From Bacteroidales bacterium (lineage in GTDB: Bacteria > Bacteroidota > Bacteroidia > Bacteroidales > ML635J-15), in the NCBI GenBank assembly GCA_031275085.1, contig JAISPG010000069.1:147402-211401 (forward strand): a stretch of 64,000 nucleotides of DNA, read 5' to 3'. The notes beneath the pieces were generated by a model that saw nothing but the letters and a program-made list of their open reading frames with translations, ran no database searches and was not told where the DNA came from. This document shows, in pieces, positions 35,759-43,729 of this stretch. Both the position numbers and the translations under genes were made by a program. How positions within the stretch are numbered: the first letter of the stretch is position 1; every line of letters begins with the position of its first letter.

Positions 35759-35766
35759 TATCTTTG
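35759..35766 (+). promoter_or_regulatory. -7 promoter box (TATCTTTG) for the Bro-N gene
   Basis: TATCTTTG fits TAnnTTTG and lies about 80 bp before the ATG, so the Bro-N gene has its own promoter inside the phoB-phoR interval. Confidence 0.45.
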
Positions 35767-35846
35767 TTGGGAATTGGCAATCCTCTAATGAAAAGGAATA
35801 TCATTTTCAAGAATAAATTTAGTTATAATAAAAACAATCAGGCTTT

Positions 35847-36713
35847 ATGGAAAACAAAATACAATTATTTGAAAAGCAACAAGTTCGCACTGCTTGGGAT
35901 GAGGATTCTGAAAAGTGGTGGTTTTCTGTTTTGGATATAATTGCAATACTTACCAATCAACCCGATTATAAAAAAGTAAGAAACTATTGGAAATGGTTGA
36001 AAAACAAACTTAAAGCAGAAGGAAGTGAAGTGGTTAGTAATACTAACCAGTTGAAATTAGTTGCTCCCGATGGAAAAAAACGATTAACTGATGTCATTGA
36101 TGTTGAGCAAATTTTCCGTATTATTCAATCTATTCCTTCGCCCAAAGCTGAACCATTTAAACTCTGGTTAGCCGAAGTTGCCAAACAGCGTCTTGACCAA
36201 TTACAAGATCCTGAATTATCCATTGAGCAGGCTATGACTGACTACAAACGTCTGGGTTATTCTGATAATTGGATAAATCAACGCCTGAAAAGTATCGAAA
36301 TACGCAAAGATTTAACCGATGAATGGAAACGCCTTGGATTGCAAGAAGGTATTGAATTTGCTGTTCTGACAGATATTATCTATCAAACATGGGCAGATAA
36401 GACAGCAAAAGAGTACAAGAAATTCAAAGGATTAAAAAAGGAAAATCTCCGCGACAACATGACCAATAAAGAATTGGTTTTGAATATGCTTGCCGAATTA
36501 TCGACCAAAGAAATATCAGAAACAACTAATCCCGAATCATTTCCCGAACATATTCAAGTTGCACAACAAGGCGGGGAAATTGCGAAAAATGCCAGAATGG
36601 AATTAGAAACAAAAACAGGAAAGAAAGTGGTTAGTCCGCTCAATGCGAAAAATATACATGCTATTGAGAGCAAAGCAGAAGATATGAAAAATGAGGAAAC
36701 AAAAGAGTCATGA
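35847..36713 (+). CDS. Bro-N domain protein (antirepressor-like)
   Basis: Residues 10-115 are a Bro-N domain (VRTAWDEDSEKWWFSVLDII, then KVRNYWKWLKNKL and SNTNQLKLVAPDGKKRLTD). The rest is a helical region (QAMTDYKRLGYSDNWINQRL, IRKDLTDEWKRLGLQEGIEF, LTDIIYQTWADKTAKEYKKF) found in Bro-N/DinD-like proteins of phages and mobile elements. DNA binding is likely but the target is unknown. It interrupts the usual phoB-phoR pair. Its Bro-N domain is close to that of the Fic fusion at 20.1 kb. Confidence 0.8.
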   Translation: MENKIQLFEKQQVRTAWDEDSEKWWFSVLDIIAILTNQPDYKKVRNYWKWLKNKLKAEGSEVVSNTNQLKLVAPDGKKRLTDVIDVEQIFRIIQSIPSPKAEPFKLWLAEVAKQRLDQLQDPELSIEQAMTDYKRLGYSDNWINQRLKSIEIRKDLTDEWKRLGLQEGIEFAVLTDIIYQTWADKTAKEYKKFKGLKKENLRDNMTNKELVLNMLAELSTKEISETTNPESFPEHIQVAQQGGEIAKNARMELETKTGKKVVSPLNAKNIHAIESKAEDMKNEETKES

Positions 36714-36715
36714 AA

Positions 36716-36745
36716 CAAAAGATACTCTGATGAACGATGATTATG
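36716..36745 (+). other. phoB-like fragment before phoR
   Basis: AAACAAAAGATACT followed by CTGATGAACGATGATTATGA copies two separate stretches of phoB (35034-35047 and 35095-35114, the latter with one change), with the 47 bp between them missing. It looks like a partial duplicate of phoB left when the Bro-N gene inserted between phoB and phoR. Confidence 0.4.
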
Positions 36746-38512
36746 AAGCCGACATATAAACAGAAACTGTTTTTTTACTTCTTCGTTATTTTCTTTCTAT
36801 TTACTGCCGGAATAATCCTGTTTGAACAATCACGTGAAAGGGAATTGCGAACGGAAGCATTACAGGAGAAATTAGATGCTTACACTGAAATTATTCACAG
36901 AATAATTGAGAATGGAGAATGGAGAATGGAGAACGAAAACAACTCCCCATCCCCTATTCTCAACTCTCAATTCTCAACTTTCAATTTTCAATTTTCCACT
37001 CTCCCGGAGAATCTTCGCATTACAATTATCGACCGAAAAGGGAATGTCATTTATGATAATGCAGTTGAAGATGTTTCCTATTTGGAAAATCATGCAAAAA
37101 GACCGGAAATAGTTGATGCCCAAAATAAAGGAACAGGAAGGAATATACGATTTTCAAGTTCAAATAATCTGGAATATATTTATTATGCAAAACGTTTTAC
37201 AGATTATTTTATTCGCACTGCTTTCCCGTATGATATTCATATACAGGATTTTTTAAAATCGAATAAAGTGTTTTTGTATTTTATTGGCATATTATTTCTA
37301 ATAATGCTGATATTAATAAATCTTGTTGCCGAACGATTTGGGAAATCGATTAAACAGTTGAAAGAGTTCGCTTTGTTAGATAGAGAAGAAAATACAACTA
37401 TGCCAATTGCTTTTCCTGATGATGAATTAGGTGAAATCGGGGCGAAAATTATAGAAAATTACGAGCAATTGTCCGAAACTAAAAAGAAAATTTCATTAGA
37501 GCGGGAAAAACTGCTTCAACATGTTCAGACTTTGGGCGAAGGCGTATGTTTTTTCTCAAAAAACAGAGAAGTGGAATTTTATAACGGCTTATTTATCCAG
37601 CATTTGAATTTCCTTTCCGATAATTCAACCTCCAACCCAACCACTATTTTTGCGGAAGCAAGATTCGATGAAATAAATTCTTTTTTAGCTTTACCATCAG
37701 ATGAGAATTACTACGAAACAGTGATTAATCATCAGGGAAAATTTTTCAGCGTACAAATAAATCTGTTTGAAGATCAAAGTTTTGAAATTATTATAAATGA
37801 TATCACTCGTCAGGAGAAAACACGTAGATTAAAGCAAGAAATGACCGGAAACGTTGCTCATGAACTTAGAACACCAATTACCAGTATTCGTGGTTATCTG
37901 GAATTGATTCTTTCCCAATCACCGGATGCGGAAACCGTGAAATCCTTTACGGAAAAGGCATATAATCAGACATTAGTACTTTCAGAACTTATTCAGGATA
38001 TGAGTTTAATCACCAAAATTGAAGAAACACCTCAATTCTTTCATCTCGAAGCAGTTAATATACATGAATTGCTCGAATCTTTAGTGAATGATTTGGACAA
38101 TGAATTGAAAGTTAAAAATATCAACGTGAAAAATAATATACTTAAAGACATTATCATCCAAGGGAATAAAAATTTACTGTATGCTGTTTTCCGGAATCTT
38201 ACTGACAATGCCATTCGTTATGCCGGAGAAAATATTGATATTCTTATTTCTATTTATGGAAAAGATGATGATTTCTATTATTTTTCTTTTGCAGATACCG
38301 GAGTCGGAATTTCGGAAGAACATCATTTAAACCGTTTATTTGAACGTTTCTATCGTGTGAACGAAGGACGTACCAGAGATACGGGCGGTTCGGGTTTAGG
38401 ACTTTCTATTGTCAAAAATGCAATTCTTTTTCATAAAGGTACAATTACCGTTAAAAATAGAATGGGAGGAGGATTGGAATTTTTATTTAAACTATCAAAA
38501 GGAAAGAGTTGA
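36737..38512 (+). CDS. phoR: PhoR-like sensor histidine kinase
   Basis: Two membrane helices (about 11-29 and 178-197) enclose an extracytoplasmic sensor; a HAMP-like and PAS-like part follow (to about 355). The kinase core has the H-box VAHELRTPITSIRGYLEL (H375), N-box NLTDNAIRYAGEN, and G-boxes DTGVGIS and GGSGLGLSIVK. It should phosphorylate the PhoB-like regulator. Residues 58-89 (ENGEWRMENEN ... ILNSQFSTFNFQFSTL) come from two oppositely oriented heptad-repeat tracts inserted in frame in the sensor domain, able to form a hairpin in DNA or RNA. A second ATG two codons later is an equal start option. Confidence 0.88.
   Translation: MIMKPTYKQKLFFYFFVIFFLFTAGIILFEQSRERELRTEALQEKLDAYTEIIHRIIENGEWRMENENNSPSPILNSQFSTFNFQFSTLPENLRITIIDRKGNVIYDNAVEDVSYLENHAKRPEIVDAQNKGTGRNIRFSSSNNLEYIYYAKRFTDYFIRTAFPYDIHIQDFLKSNKVFLYFIGILFLIMLILINLVAERFGKSIKQLKEFALLDREENTTMPIAFPDDELGEIGAKIIENYEQLSETKKKISLEREKLLQHVQTLGEGVCFFSKNREVEFYNGLFIQHLNFLSDNSTSNPTTIFAEARFDEINSFLALPSDENYYETVINHQGKFFSVQINLFEDQSFEIIINDITRQEKTRRLKQEMTGNVAHELRTPITSIRGYLELILSQSPDAETVKSFTEKAYNQTLVLSELIQDMSLITKIEETPQFFHLEAVNIHELLESLVNDLDNELKVKNINVKNNILKDIIIQGNKNLLYAVFRNLTDNAIRYAGENIDILISIYGKDDDFYYFSFADTGVGISEEHHLNRLFERFYRVNEGRTRDTGGSGLGLSIVKNAILFHKGTITVKNRMGGGLEFLFKLSKGKS
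36904..36935. repeat. Heptad repeat inside phoR (forward tract)
   Basis: ATTGAGAA then three TGGAGAA units are read in frame as IENGEWRMEN. Confidence 0.8.
36954..37005. repeat. Heptad repeat inside phoR (reverse tract)
   Basis: Seven degenerate reverse heptads (TATTCTC, AACTCTC, AATTCTC, AACTTTC, AATTTTC, AATTTTC, CACTCTC) are read in frame as ILNSQFSTFNFQFSTL. With the forward tract this makes an imperfect inverted repeat. Confidence 0.8.
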
Positions 38513-38646
38513 TTATAACTATTTGTTAAAACATCTATTCTGCAATATTTACAAATGATTCTTTCGAAGCAGTGATAAATGAACTTTTGGTTTGGAAATT
38601 CCAAATAAAACTGCACAAAAAGTTAAGCACTATCTCTATTAATTTT

Positions 38647-39243
38647 CTAAAATTCATCTATTATTAAATTTTCTAAAGTTGAATGTCTTCTTTTTTTATT
38701 ATACCAAATCTCAATATATTCAAATATTTCCAGTTCCATTTGTTCAGAGGTGTCACTCAGACTTCATCCGATTACTTTGCGATCGTACAAGTCAATAATA
38801 CTGGTCAGGTATAAAAAATGTTCTTTGGTATGGATATAGGTAATATCAGACACCCATACCTTACCGGGAGCATCAGTTGTAAAGTTCCTATCAAGATGGT
38901 TCGGACAGATTCTCAAGGAGTGAGGCTTATAAGAATGGCTCCCCTTATAACGACAACATAATTTACTACGTAAACCCATACGTTTCATGTATTTAGAAAC
39001 GGTATTGGCAGATACAGGGTAACCATTAGCTTTGATTTCGGCAGCAATACGGGGCGAACCATAACAACCCTTTGCCGCTGCATAAACTATTTGAATACGC
39101 TGCTCCAATTCTTCTCGTTTGCGCTCCCTGATGCTGTAATTTCCTCGCTTATAATCATAATAGGAACGGGGGCTAATCTTTAATACTCGTGCCATAATCT
39201 CAACAGGATAACGTCCCCGGTTGATATCTATAAATGAATACAT
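38647..39243 (-). pseudogene. IS3-family transposase OrfB, broken
   Basis: The frame from MYSFIDINRGRYPVEIMARV through HTH_21-type region (CYGSPRIAAEIKANGYPVSA) and the first catalytic Asp region (VWVSDITYIHT then LTSIIDLYDRKVIG) ends in TGA where the family has Trp. It then continues SLSDT and jumps to the C-terminal piece SEQMELEIFEYIEIWYNKKR followed by RHSTLENLIIDEF. The part with the second Asp and most of the DDE core is deleted. The element cannot move by itself. Confidence 0.85.
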
Positions 39244-39539
39244 TACCTGTCTGTTTTGGAGAATATGGCTATTGCTTTTTTTAATATCTCTAACTCCATT
39301 TCTGTAGTGCGAAGTTTTTTCTCAAGTTCTTTAACGCGCTTGTCTTATTCACTTAAACGTTCTACACCATGGCCTGAAAAACTTGATTCGCCATGTATGC
39401 GGTATTCACTACGCCACTTGTAAATACGCTCTGACGAAATTCCAAGTTCTAAGGCAAGTTCCTTGATATTTTCTCGTTCATAACTCAATCTTACCGCTCG
39501 TTCCTTGAACGAACGATCATACTTCCGTTTTGATTTCAT
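39243..39539 (-). pseudogene. IS3-family OrfA, interrupted by a stop codon
   Basis: A helix-turn-helix OrfA (RSFKERAVRLSYERENIKEL, LGISSERIYKWRSEY) with an in-frame TAA at 39345-39347. Behind it the frame stays open with the leucine-zipper part (RVKELEKKLRTTEMELEILK) up to TAA at 39243-39245. The stop of OrfA overlaps the start of OrfB, as usual for this family. Confidence 0.8.
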
Positions 39540-39599
39540 ATTTATACTACAAAGTTAAAATGTTTAAACATCTTATCTTTTTGTGCAGACAAAGTTAGG

Positions 39600-39686
39600 A
39601 ACTCCAATCCGGCATCTTCAAGTCATTCGCCCGAAAGGTCCAGAAATGGAACCTTGTTTATGTTCTCATAAGTATCGGAAGTTAAT
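39600..39686 (-). pseudogene. Second SymE-like toxin remnant
   Basis: On the minus strand it reads TYENINKVPFLDLSGE-stop-LEDAG, i.e. the SymE core with Trp changed to a stop (TGA). It is about 80% identical in DNA to the remnant at 3383-3544 and is cut by the right end of the IS3 element. Confidence 0.6.
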
Positions 39687-39707
39687 GGCCAATGTAAAAG
39701 CTAAATG

Positions 39708-39742
39708 AAAAAACCTCGCAAAATGATTTTGCGAGGTTTTTT
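39708..39742. terminator. Bidirectional rho-independent terminator
   Basis: CCTCGCAAAA and TTTTGCGAGG make a perfect 10-bp stem with a 3-base loop, with A6 before and T6 after, so it works in both directions. On the minus strand it lies just downstream of the tRNA-Leu-like remnant. Confidence 0.85.
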
Positions 39743-39761
39743 CATTTTTGATTCTTTTGTT

Positions 39762-39786
39762 GTGCGGATGAAGGAACTCGAACCGC
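39762..39786 (-). other. tRNA-Leu 3'-end-like remnant (possible attachment site)
   Basis: On the minus strand it reads GCGGTTCGAGTTCC then TTCATCCGCAC: T-loop TTCGAGT, 3' T-stem and the acceptor 3' strand of a tRNA-Leu. The 5' half is absent. It differs from the copy at 14691-14715 in 3 of 25 positions and has the same orientation. Confidence 0.45.
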
Positions 39787-39972
39787 ATATAAGATTTCTA
39801 CTGATTTACAGTGATTTGAAAAATACTTTAAACATTTGAGGTAACGATTTAGCAACAAAAAAATTTAGGACATCTTTGAGCCAATATCGACCTTTCGTCT
39901 TTATATTTTTCGGGTTCAAAATTACAACTTTTTTGAACATAAAAAAACTCTTTGATAATAAATGTTTTATGA

Positions 39973-40022
39973 TTAGTGCAAGGTGCAAGCATCTATATAG
40001 ATAGACTTGCACCTTGCACTAA
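39973..40022. repeat. Long perfect hairpin (17-bp stem)
   Basis: TTAGTGCAAGGTGCAAG and its exact reverse complement CTTGCACCTTGCACTAA are separated by 16 bases. GTGCAAG is repeated in tandem within each arm. It lies in a gap without genes (39787-40090). There is no U-tract, so it is not a simple terminator. Confidence 0.7.
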
Positions 40023-40059
40023 AAAATAGGAAAAGAACTAAATATAATTCTATATTGTT

Positions 40060-40067
40060 TACTTTTG
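40060..40067 (+). promoter_or_regulatory. -7 promoter box (TACTTTTG) for the cupin gene
   Basis: TACTTTTG lies 23 bp before the ATG at 40091, preceded by TTG-like sequence (TATTGTT). Confidence 0.5.
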
Positions 40068-40090
40068 TGAAAATGTAAATTAGAAATGAT

Positions 40091-40417
40091 ATGAACGAAA
40101 CTTTCCCTAAAGCGACAATACTTAATGTGTCAAACATGATTGATTACTCCGATGGTGGGATAATTAGTAAGCAAGTACTAAAAAACGATGTAGGTAATAT
40201 TACTCTCTTTTCTTTCGATAAAGGTCAGGGATTAAGTGAACATACCGCTTCTTTTGATGCCGTAGTACAAATATTGGAAGGAGAAGCCGAAATCATAATC
40301 GATAAGAAGCCCTTACTCTTGAAAACTGGTGAAAGCGTAATCATGCCGGCGAATATTTCACATGCACTTAATGCAGTAAGCCGTTTTAAAATGCTACTTA
40401 CAATGATTAAAGGATAA
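40091..40417 (+). CDS. Single-domain cupin protein
   Basis: A 108-residue cytosolic cupin: LFSFDKGQGLSEHTASFDAV (metal-binding motif 1 with one His kept), VQILEGEAEIIIDKKPLLL, and GESVIMPANISHALNAV (motif 2 with His). Such proteins are often small-molecule sensors or isomerases. It precedes the arsenic genes but has its own promoter and a gap of 109 bp to arsR, so any role in arsenic response is uncertain. Confidence 0.85.
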   Translation: MNETFPKATILNVSNMIDYSDGGIISKQVLKNDVGNITLFSFDKGQGLSEHTASFDAVVQILEGEAEIIIDKKPLLLKTGESVIMPANISHALNAVSRFKMLLTMIKG

Positions 40418-40465
40418 TTTATTTATCTTACTATCAGTGATATAAAATAAAAATAAAAAATAATG

Positions 40466-40510
40466 TTCGTTTTTTTGCGAATGAATAAAAATTATTCGTA
40501 TCTTTGCGAA
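40466..40510 (+). promoter_or_regulatory. arsR promoter with two ArsR-type operators
   Basis: TTCGTTTTTTTGCGAA (40466-40481) and TTCGTATCTTTGCGAA (40495-40510) share the pattern TTCG-N8-CGAA. The second overlaps the -7 box TATCTTTG (40499-40506), so a bound repressor would block RNA polymerase. Confidence 0.7.
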
Positions 40511-40526
40511 CGATAAATTATAATAT

Positions 40527-40853
40527 ATGAAATTAGAAAAAAGACCGCTTACCAAAGAACAGGAACAAATGGCACGTTTTGCCAAAGCTTTGGGGCATCC
40601 GATAAGAATTGCTATCTTAGAAATGTTAGCAGGTGAAAAGTGCTGCTATCATGGTGATATGTCAGAAGTATTACCAATTGCTAAGAGTACACTTTCTCAA
40701 CATTTGAATGAATTGAAAGATGCAGGATTAATTCAAGGGACAATTACACTTCCGACAGTAAAATATTGCATCAATGCAGAAAATTGGACTTTAGCTAAAA
40801 AAATGTTTGGAAATTTTTTCACAGAGATAGAAAATACAGACCAAAAATGTTAG
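40527..40853 (+). CDS. arsR: ArsR-family arsenite-responsive repressor
   Basis: A 108-residue winged-helix repressor: ALGHPIRIAILEMLAGEKCC (the Cys pair at the start of the sensing helix), then recognition helix AKSTLSQHLNELKDAGLIQG. Trivalent arsenic binding to the cysteines is expected to release it from DNA. The operator pairs in front of this and other units of the island are its likely sites. The C-terminus ends with a further Cys. Confidence 0.92.
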   Translation: MKLEKRPLTKEQEQMARFAKALGHPIRIAILEMLAGEKCCYHGDMSEVLPIAKSTLSQHLNELKDAGLIQGTITLPTVKYCINAENWTLAKKMFGNFFTEIENTDQKC

Positions 40854-40891
40854 TTCAGATTTTGAAAAAATAAAAAATTTTAGTCTACATA

Positions 40892-40923
40892 TTCGTATTA
40901 TTGCGAAATACGAATATTTCGCA
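40892..40923 (+). promoter_or_regulatory. ArsR-type operators before arsM
   Basis: TTCGTATTATTGCGAA (40892-40907) matches the arsR operators; immediately after it TACGAATATTTCGCA is an inverted, overlapping half-site pair. Located 34-65 bp before arsM. Confidence 0.65.
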
Positions 40924-40956
40924 AACAACCGAAATGAAGTTATAAAGAGAAAACTT

Positions 40957-41790
40957 ATGACAGAAAGAGAAAACTTAAAAGAAATGGTAAAGCAAAAGTA
41001 TACTGAAATTGCTTTAAAAGGAGAAGAGAATAACTCATCATGTTGCTGTTCGGGCAATGCTACCGAGGTATACAATATAATGAGTGAAGATTATACAAAA
41101 GAAAACGGCTATAATGCCGATGCCGATTTAGGTTTGGGATGTGGACTTCCTACGCAATATGCAGGAATTAAAAAGGGTGACACTGTTTTGGATTTAGGTT
41201 CAGGAGCGGGAAATGATTGTTTCATCGCTCGTGCAGAAGTGGGAGAAACAGGAAAAGTAATAGGTGTTGATTTTTCAGAAGCAATGCTGGAAAAAGCCCG
41301 CAAGAATGTGGAGAAGATGGGGTATAATAATGTTTCTTTCAGGCAAGGAGATATTGAAGATATACCTGTCGGTGGAAATTCTATTGATGTTGTAATCAGC
41401 AATTGCGTATTGAACTTACTTCCTGAAAAAGATAAAATCTTTCATGAAATTTTCCGTGTGTTAAAACCGGGGGGACATTTCTGTATATCTGATATCGTAT
41501 TGGTTGGAGAGTTGCCGGATTCGCTAAAAGAAGTAGCCGAATTCTATGCCGGATGTGTTGCCGGAGCAATTCAAAAAGATGCCTACATTATTGGGATTTA
41601 CAGTGCAGGTTTTGAAAAGGTTGAAATCAAAAAAGAGAAAACGATTATTATTCCTGATGATGTATTGGAAAAACATCTGGATGAAAAGGCTATTCAGGAA
41701 TTTAAAATTAATCAGGCAGGTATATTTTCAATTACTGTGACAGGTTATAAGCCTTCTACTGAATGTAATTGCGGTTCTGGTTGCTGTTAA
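40957..41790 (+). CDS. arsM: ArsM arsenite S-adenosylmethionine methyltransferase
   Basis: A 277-residue SAM methyltransferase with motif I DLGSGAGND (79-87). The arsenite-binding cysteines of ArsM are present: C62 in LGLGCG, C150 in ISNCVLNL and C200 in YAGCVAGA; extra cysteines are at 29-31 (CCC) and at the C-terminus (CNCGSGCC). It methylates As(III) in the cytoplasm to volatile or more excretable forms. First enzyme of the ars operon, 103 bp after arsR, with its own operator. Confidence 0.95.
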   Translation: MTERENLKEMVKQKYTEIALKGEENNSSCCCSGNATEVYNIMSEDYTKENGYNADADLGLGCGLPTQYAGIKKGDTVLDLGSGAGNDCFIARAEVGETGKVIGVDFSEAMLEKARKNVEKMGYNNVSFRQGDIEDIPVGGNSIDVVISNCVLNLLPEKDKIFHEIFRVLKPGGHFCISDIVLVGELPDSLKEVAEFYAGCVAGAIQKDAYIIGIYSAGFEKVEIKKEKTIIIPDDVLEKHLDEKAIQEFKINQAGIFSITVTGYKPSTECNCGSGCC

Positions 41791-41803
41791 AAAAACAATA
41801 AAG

Positions 41804-42229
41804 ATGAAAATATTAATTCTTTGTACCGGAAATAGTTGTCGTAGCCAAATGGCACATGGTTTTTTACAATCATTTGACAAATCATTGCAGGTATTTTCAG
41901 CTGGAACAAATCCTACTGAAAAAGTTAATCCCACAGCTATTATGGTAATGAAAGAAGAAGGTATTGATATAAGTAATCATACTCCCAAGAATGTGAAACA
42001 ATATACTCTTGAAGAATGGGATTATGTTATTACGGTTTGTGGAGGAGCAAAAGAGACATGCCCTGTTTTTGATGGAATTGTCAAACACTATTTGCATATC
42101 GGCTTTGATGATCCTTCAGAAGCAGTAGGAAGTTCTGAATTTATTCATTCGGAATACATCCGCGTACGAGATGAGATAAAAAAAACATTTTACGAATTAT
42201 ATATTTCAAAGCTTAAAAGAAATGAGTAG
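41804..42229 (+). CDS. arsC: ArsC arsenate reductase (thioredoxin-coupled, LMW phosphatase type)
   Basis: A 141-residue protein with the P-loop CTGNSCRS (7-14, nucleophile C7) and the redox pair C79 and C86 ([10 protein letters not shown]), as in S. aureus and B. subtilis ArsC. It reduces arsenate to arsenite by a disulfide cascade and is recycled by thioredoxin. Its end overlaps the start of acr3 by 8 bp. Confidence 0.95.
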   Translation: MKILILCTGNSCRSQMAHGFLQSFDKSLQVFSAGTNPTEKVNPTAIMVMKEEGIDISNHTPKNVKQYTLEEWDYVITVCGGAKETCPVFDGIVKHYLHIGFDDPSEAVGSSEFIHSEYIRVRDEIKKTFYELYISKLKRNE

Positions 42230-43274
42230 AAAGAAATTAGGATTTTTAGACAGGTATCTCACCCTTTGGATTTTTGTTGCAATGGCAATCGGTGTAGGTT
42301 TGGGATATTTTGTCCCCTCTTTTGCTGAAACAATAAATTCAATGTCAAGTGGAACAACCAATATTCCATTGGCAATCGGATTGATACTGATGATGTATCC
42401 ACCTTTAGCAAAAGTGAACTACAAACTATTACCAAAAGTATTTAAGAATACAAAAGTTCTGACATTATCCTTGGTCTTAAACTGGATTGTCGGCCCTATT
42501 TTGATGTTTGCGTTAGCAATCATTTTCCTGCACGACTATCCGGAATATATGATAGGTCTTATCCTTATAGGACTGGCACGTTGTATTGCAATGGTTTTGG
42601 TCTGGAACGATTTGGCAGAGGGAAATTCCGAATATGCTGCCGGATTGGTAGCCTTAAACAGCATCTTTCAGGTATTCTTTTACAGCTTTTATGCCTGGTT
42701 GTTTATCACTAAACTCCTCCCTCTGTTTGGTTTTGAAGGAGCGGTTGTCAATATTACCATAGGAGAAATTGCCAAAACAGTCGGAATTTATCTCGGTATT
42801 CCATTTTTAGCCGGATTCCTTACAAGGGTTATTCTGGTGAAAGCCAAAGGTGAAAACTGGTACAATACAGCATTTATTCCAAAGATTTCAAAATTGACCT
42901 TAATTGCATTGCTTTTCACCATTGTACTTATGTTCAGCTTGAAAGGTGATTTAATCGTACAGATACCTTTGGATGTAGTACGTATTGCAATTCCGTTGCT
43001 TATATATTTTGCTTTGATGTTCTTTATCAGCTTTTTTGCCAGCAAGGCATTGGGAGCCAGTTATGATAAAAATGCGGCGGTTTCCTTTACGGCAACAGGG
43101 AATAACTTTGAATTGGCTATTGCTGTAGCCATTGGAGTGTTTGGTTTGCATAGTGGTCAGGCATTTGCCGGAGTAATTGGGCCATTGGTTGAAGTTCCGG
43201 CATTAATCGCTTTGGTAAATGTCGCTTTTTGGCTAAGGAAGAAATATTATAAAAGTAATTCATTAAATAATTAA
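42222..43274 (+). CDS. acr3: Acr3-type arsenite efflux permease
   Basis: A 350-residue inner-membrane protein with ten predicted helices, [13 protein letters not shown] after the second, [18 protein letters not shown] in the third, and the essential Cys (C121) in [17 protein letters not shown]. The [16 protein letters not shown] stretch is typical. It pumps arsenite out, driven by the proton gradient, and may be energised by ArsA encoded downstream. Confidence 0.95.
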   Translation: MSRKKLGFLDRYLTLWIFVAMAIGVGLGYFVPSFAETINSMSSGTTNIPLAIGLILMMYPPLAKVNYKLLPKVFKNTKVLTLSLVLNWIVGPILMFALAIIFLHDYPEYMIGLILIGLARCIAMVLVWNDLAEGNSEYAAGLVALNSIFQVFFYSFYAWLFITKLLPLFGFEGAVVNITIGEIAKTVGIYLGIPFLAGFLTRVILVKAKGENWYNTAFIPKISKLTLIALLFTIVLMFSLKGDLIVQIPLDVVRIAIPLLIYFALMFFISFFASKALGASYDKNAAVSFTATGNNFELAIAVAIGVFGLHSGQAFAGVIGPLVEVPALIALVNVAFWLRKKYYKSNSLNN

Positions 43275-43292
43275 TTTAAAATCAGATTTATT

Positions 43293-43709
43293 ATGAAGAA
43301 AATCATTTTTATCATGATGCTGGCTGTACTCGCTGTTTCTTGTGGTAATAATACTCAAAAGAACAACGGTCAGGCAAGTTCGGAAACTATTGATGCTAAT
43401 CTTGTCAATGTCTATTATTTTCACGGAAAGCAACGTTGTAAAACCTGTATCGCCGTTGGAGATGTTACCAAAGAAACTGTTGAAACAGCGTATGCTAATA
43501 ATTCCAATGTAAAATTTTCAGAAATCCTTACAAGTGAAAAGGAATATGAGAATTTATTCGAGAAATATGAAGTAAGTTGGAATGCATTGATTATTGCAAA
43601 GGGAGATGATTATGTTGATATTACAGACCAGGCTTTTGCTACAGCAGTGGGCAATCCTGATGCATTGACCAATTTAATTAAAGATGAAGTAAATAAAAGG
43701 ATAAACTAA
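43293..43709 (+). CDS. ArsF-like lipoprotein (thioredoxin-like fold)
   Basis: A lipoprotein signal (Cys17 in AVLAVSCG) is followed by a thioredoxin-like domain with FHGKQRCKTCIAVG (CxxC) and strand YEVSWNALIIAKGD. The family is annotated as nitrophenyl compound nitroreductase subunit ArsF, from the arsEFG genes linked to aromatic arsenicals. Placed in the periplasm by its signal. The name should be taken as a family label; nitroreductase activity is not shown by the sequence. Confidence 0.75.
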   Translation: MKKIIFIMMLAVLAVSCGNNTQKNNGQASSETIDANLVNVYYFHGKQRCKTCIAVGDVTKETVETAYANNSNVKFSEILTSEKEYENLFEKYEVSWNALIIAKGDDYVDITDQAFATAVGNPDALTNLIKDEVNKRIN

Positions 43710-43729
43710 CCTATTTAAAATTAATAACA

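Larger units (their letters stand above)
38611..39588 (-). mobile_element. Decayed IS3-family insertion sequence
   Basis: The ends CTGCACAAAAAGTTAAG (38611) and, inverted, CTGCACAAAAAGATAAG (ending 39588) are imperfect terminal repeats. Inside are orfA and orfB of the IS3 type, both broken. At 978 bp the element is shorter than a complete IS3 member (about 1.2-1.5 kb) because orfB has lost its middle. No clear target duplication is seen; the right end cuts into a SymE remnant. Confidence 0.8.

Noticed and set aside
17717..37005. Heptad tracts considered as a CRISPR array
   Set aside because: Units are tandem 7-mers without unique spacers and lie inside genes; no cas gene is in the window.
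38611..39588. Functional IS3 element
   Set aside because: orfA has an in-frame stop and orfB a stop plus a deletion of the catalytic middle.
39806..40012. 68-codon frame on the minus strand
   Set aside because: It starts inside the 17-bp hairpin, has no recognisable domain and no promoter; probably chance.
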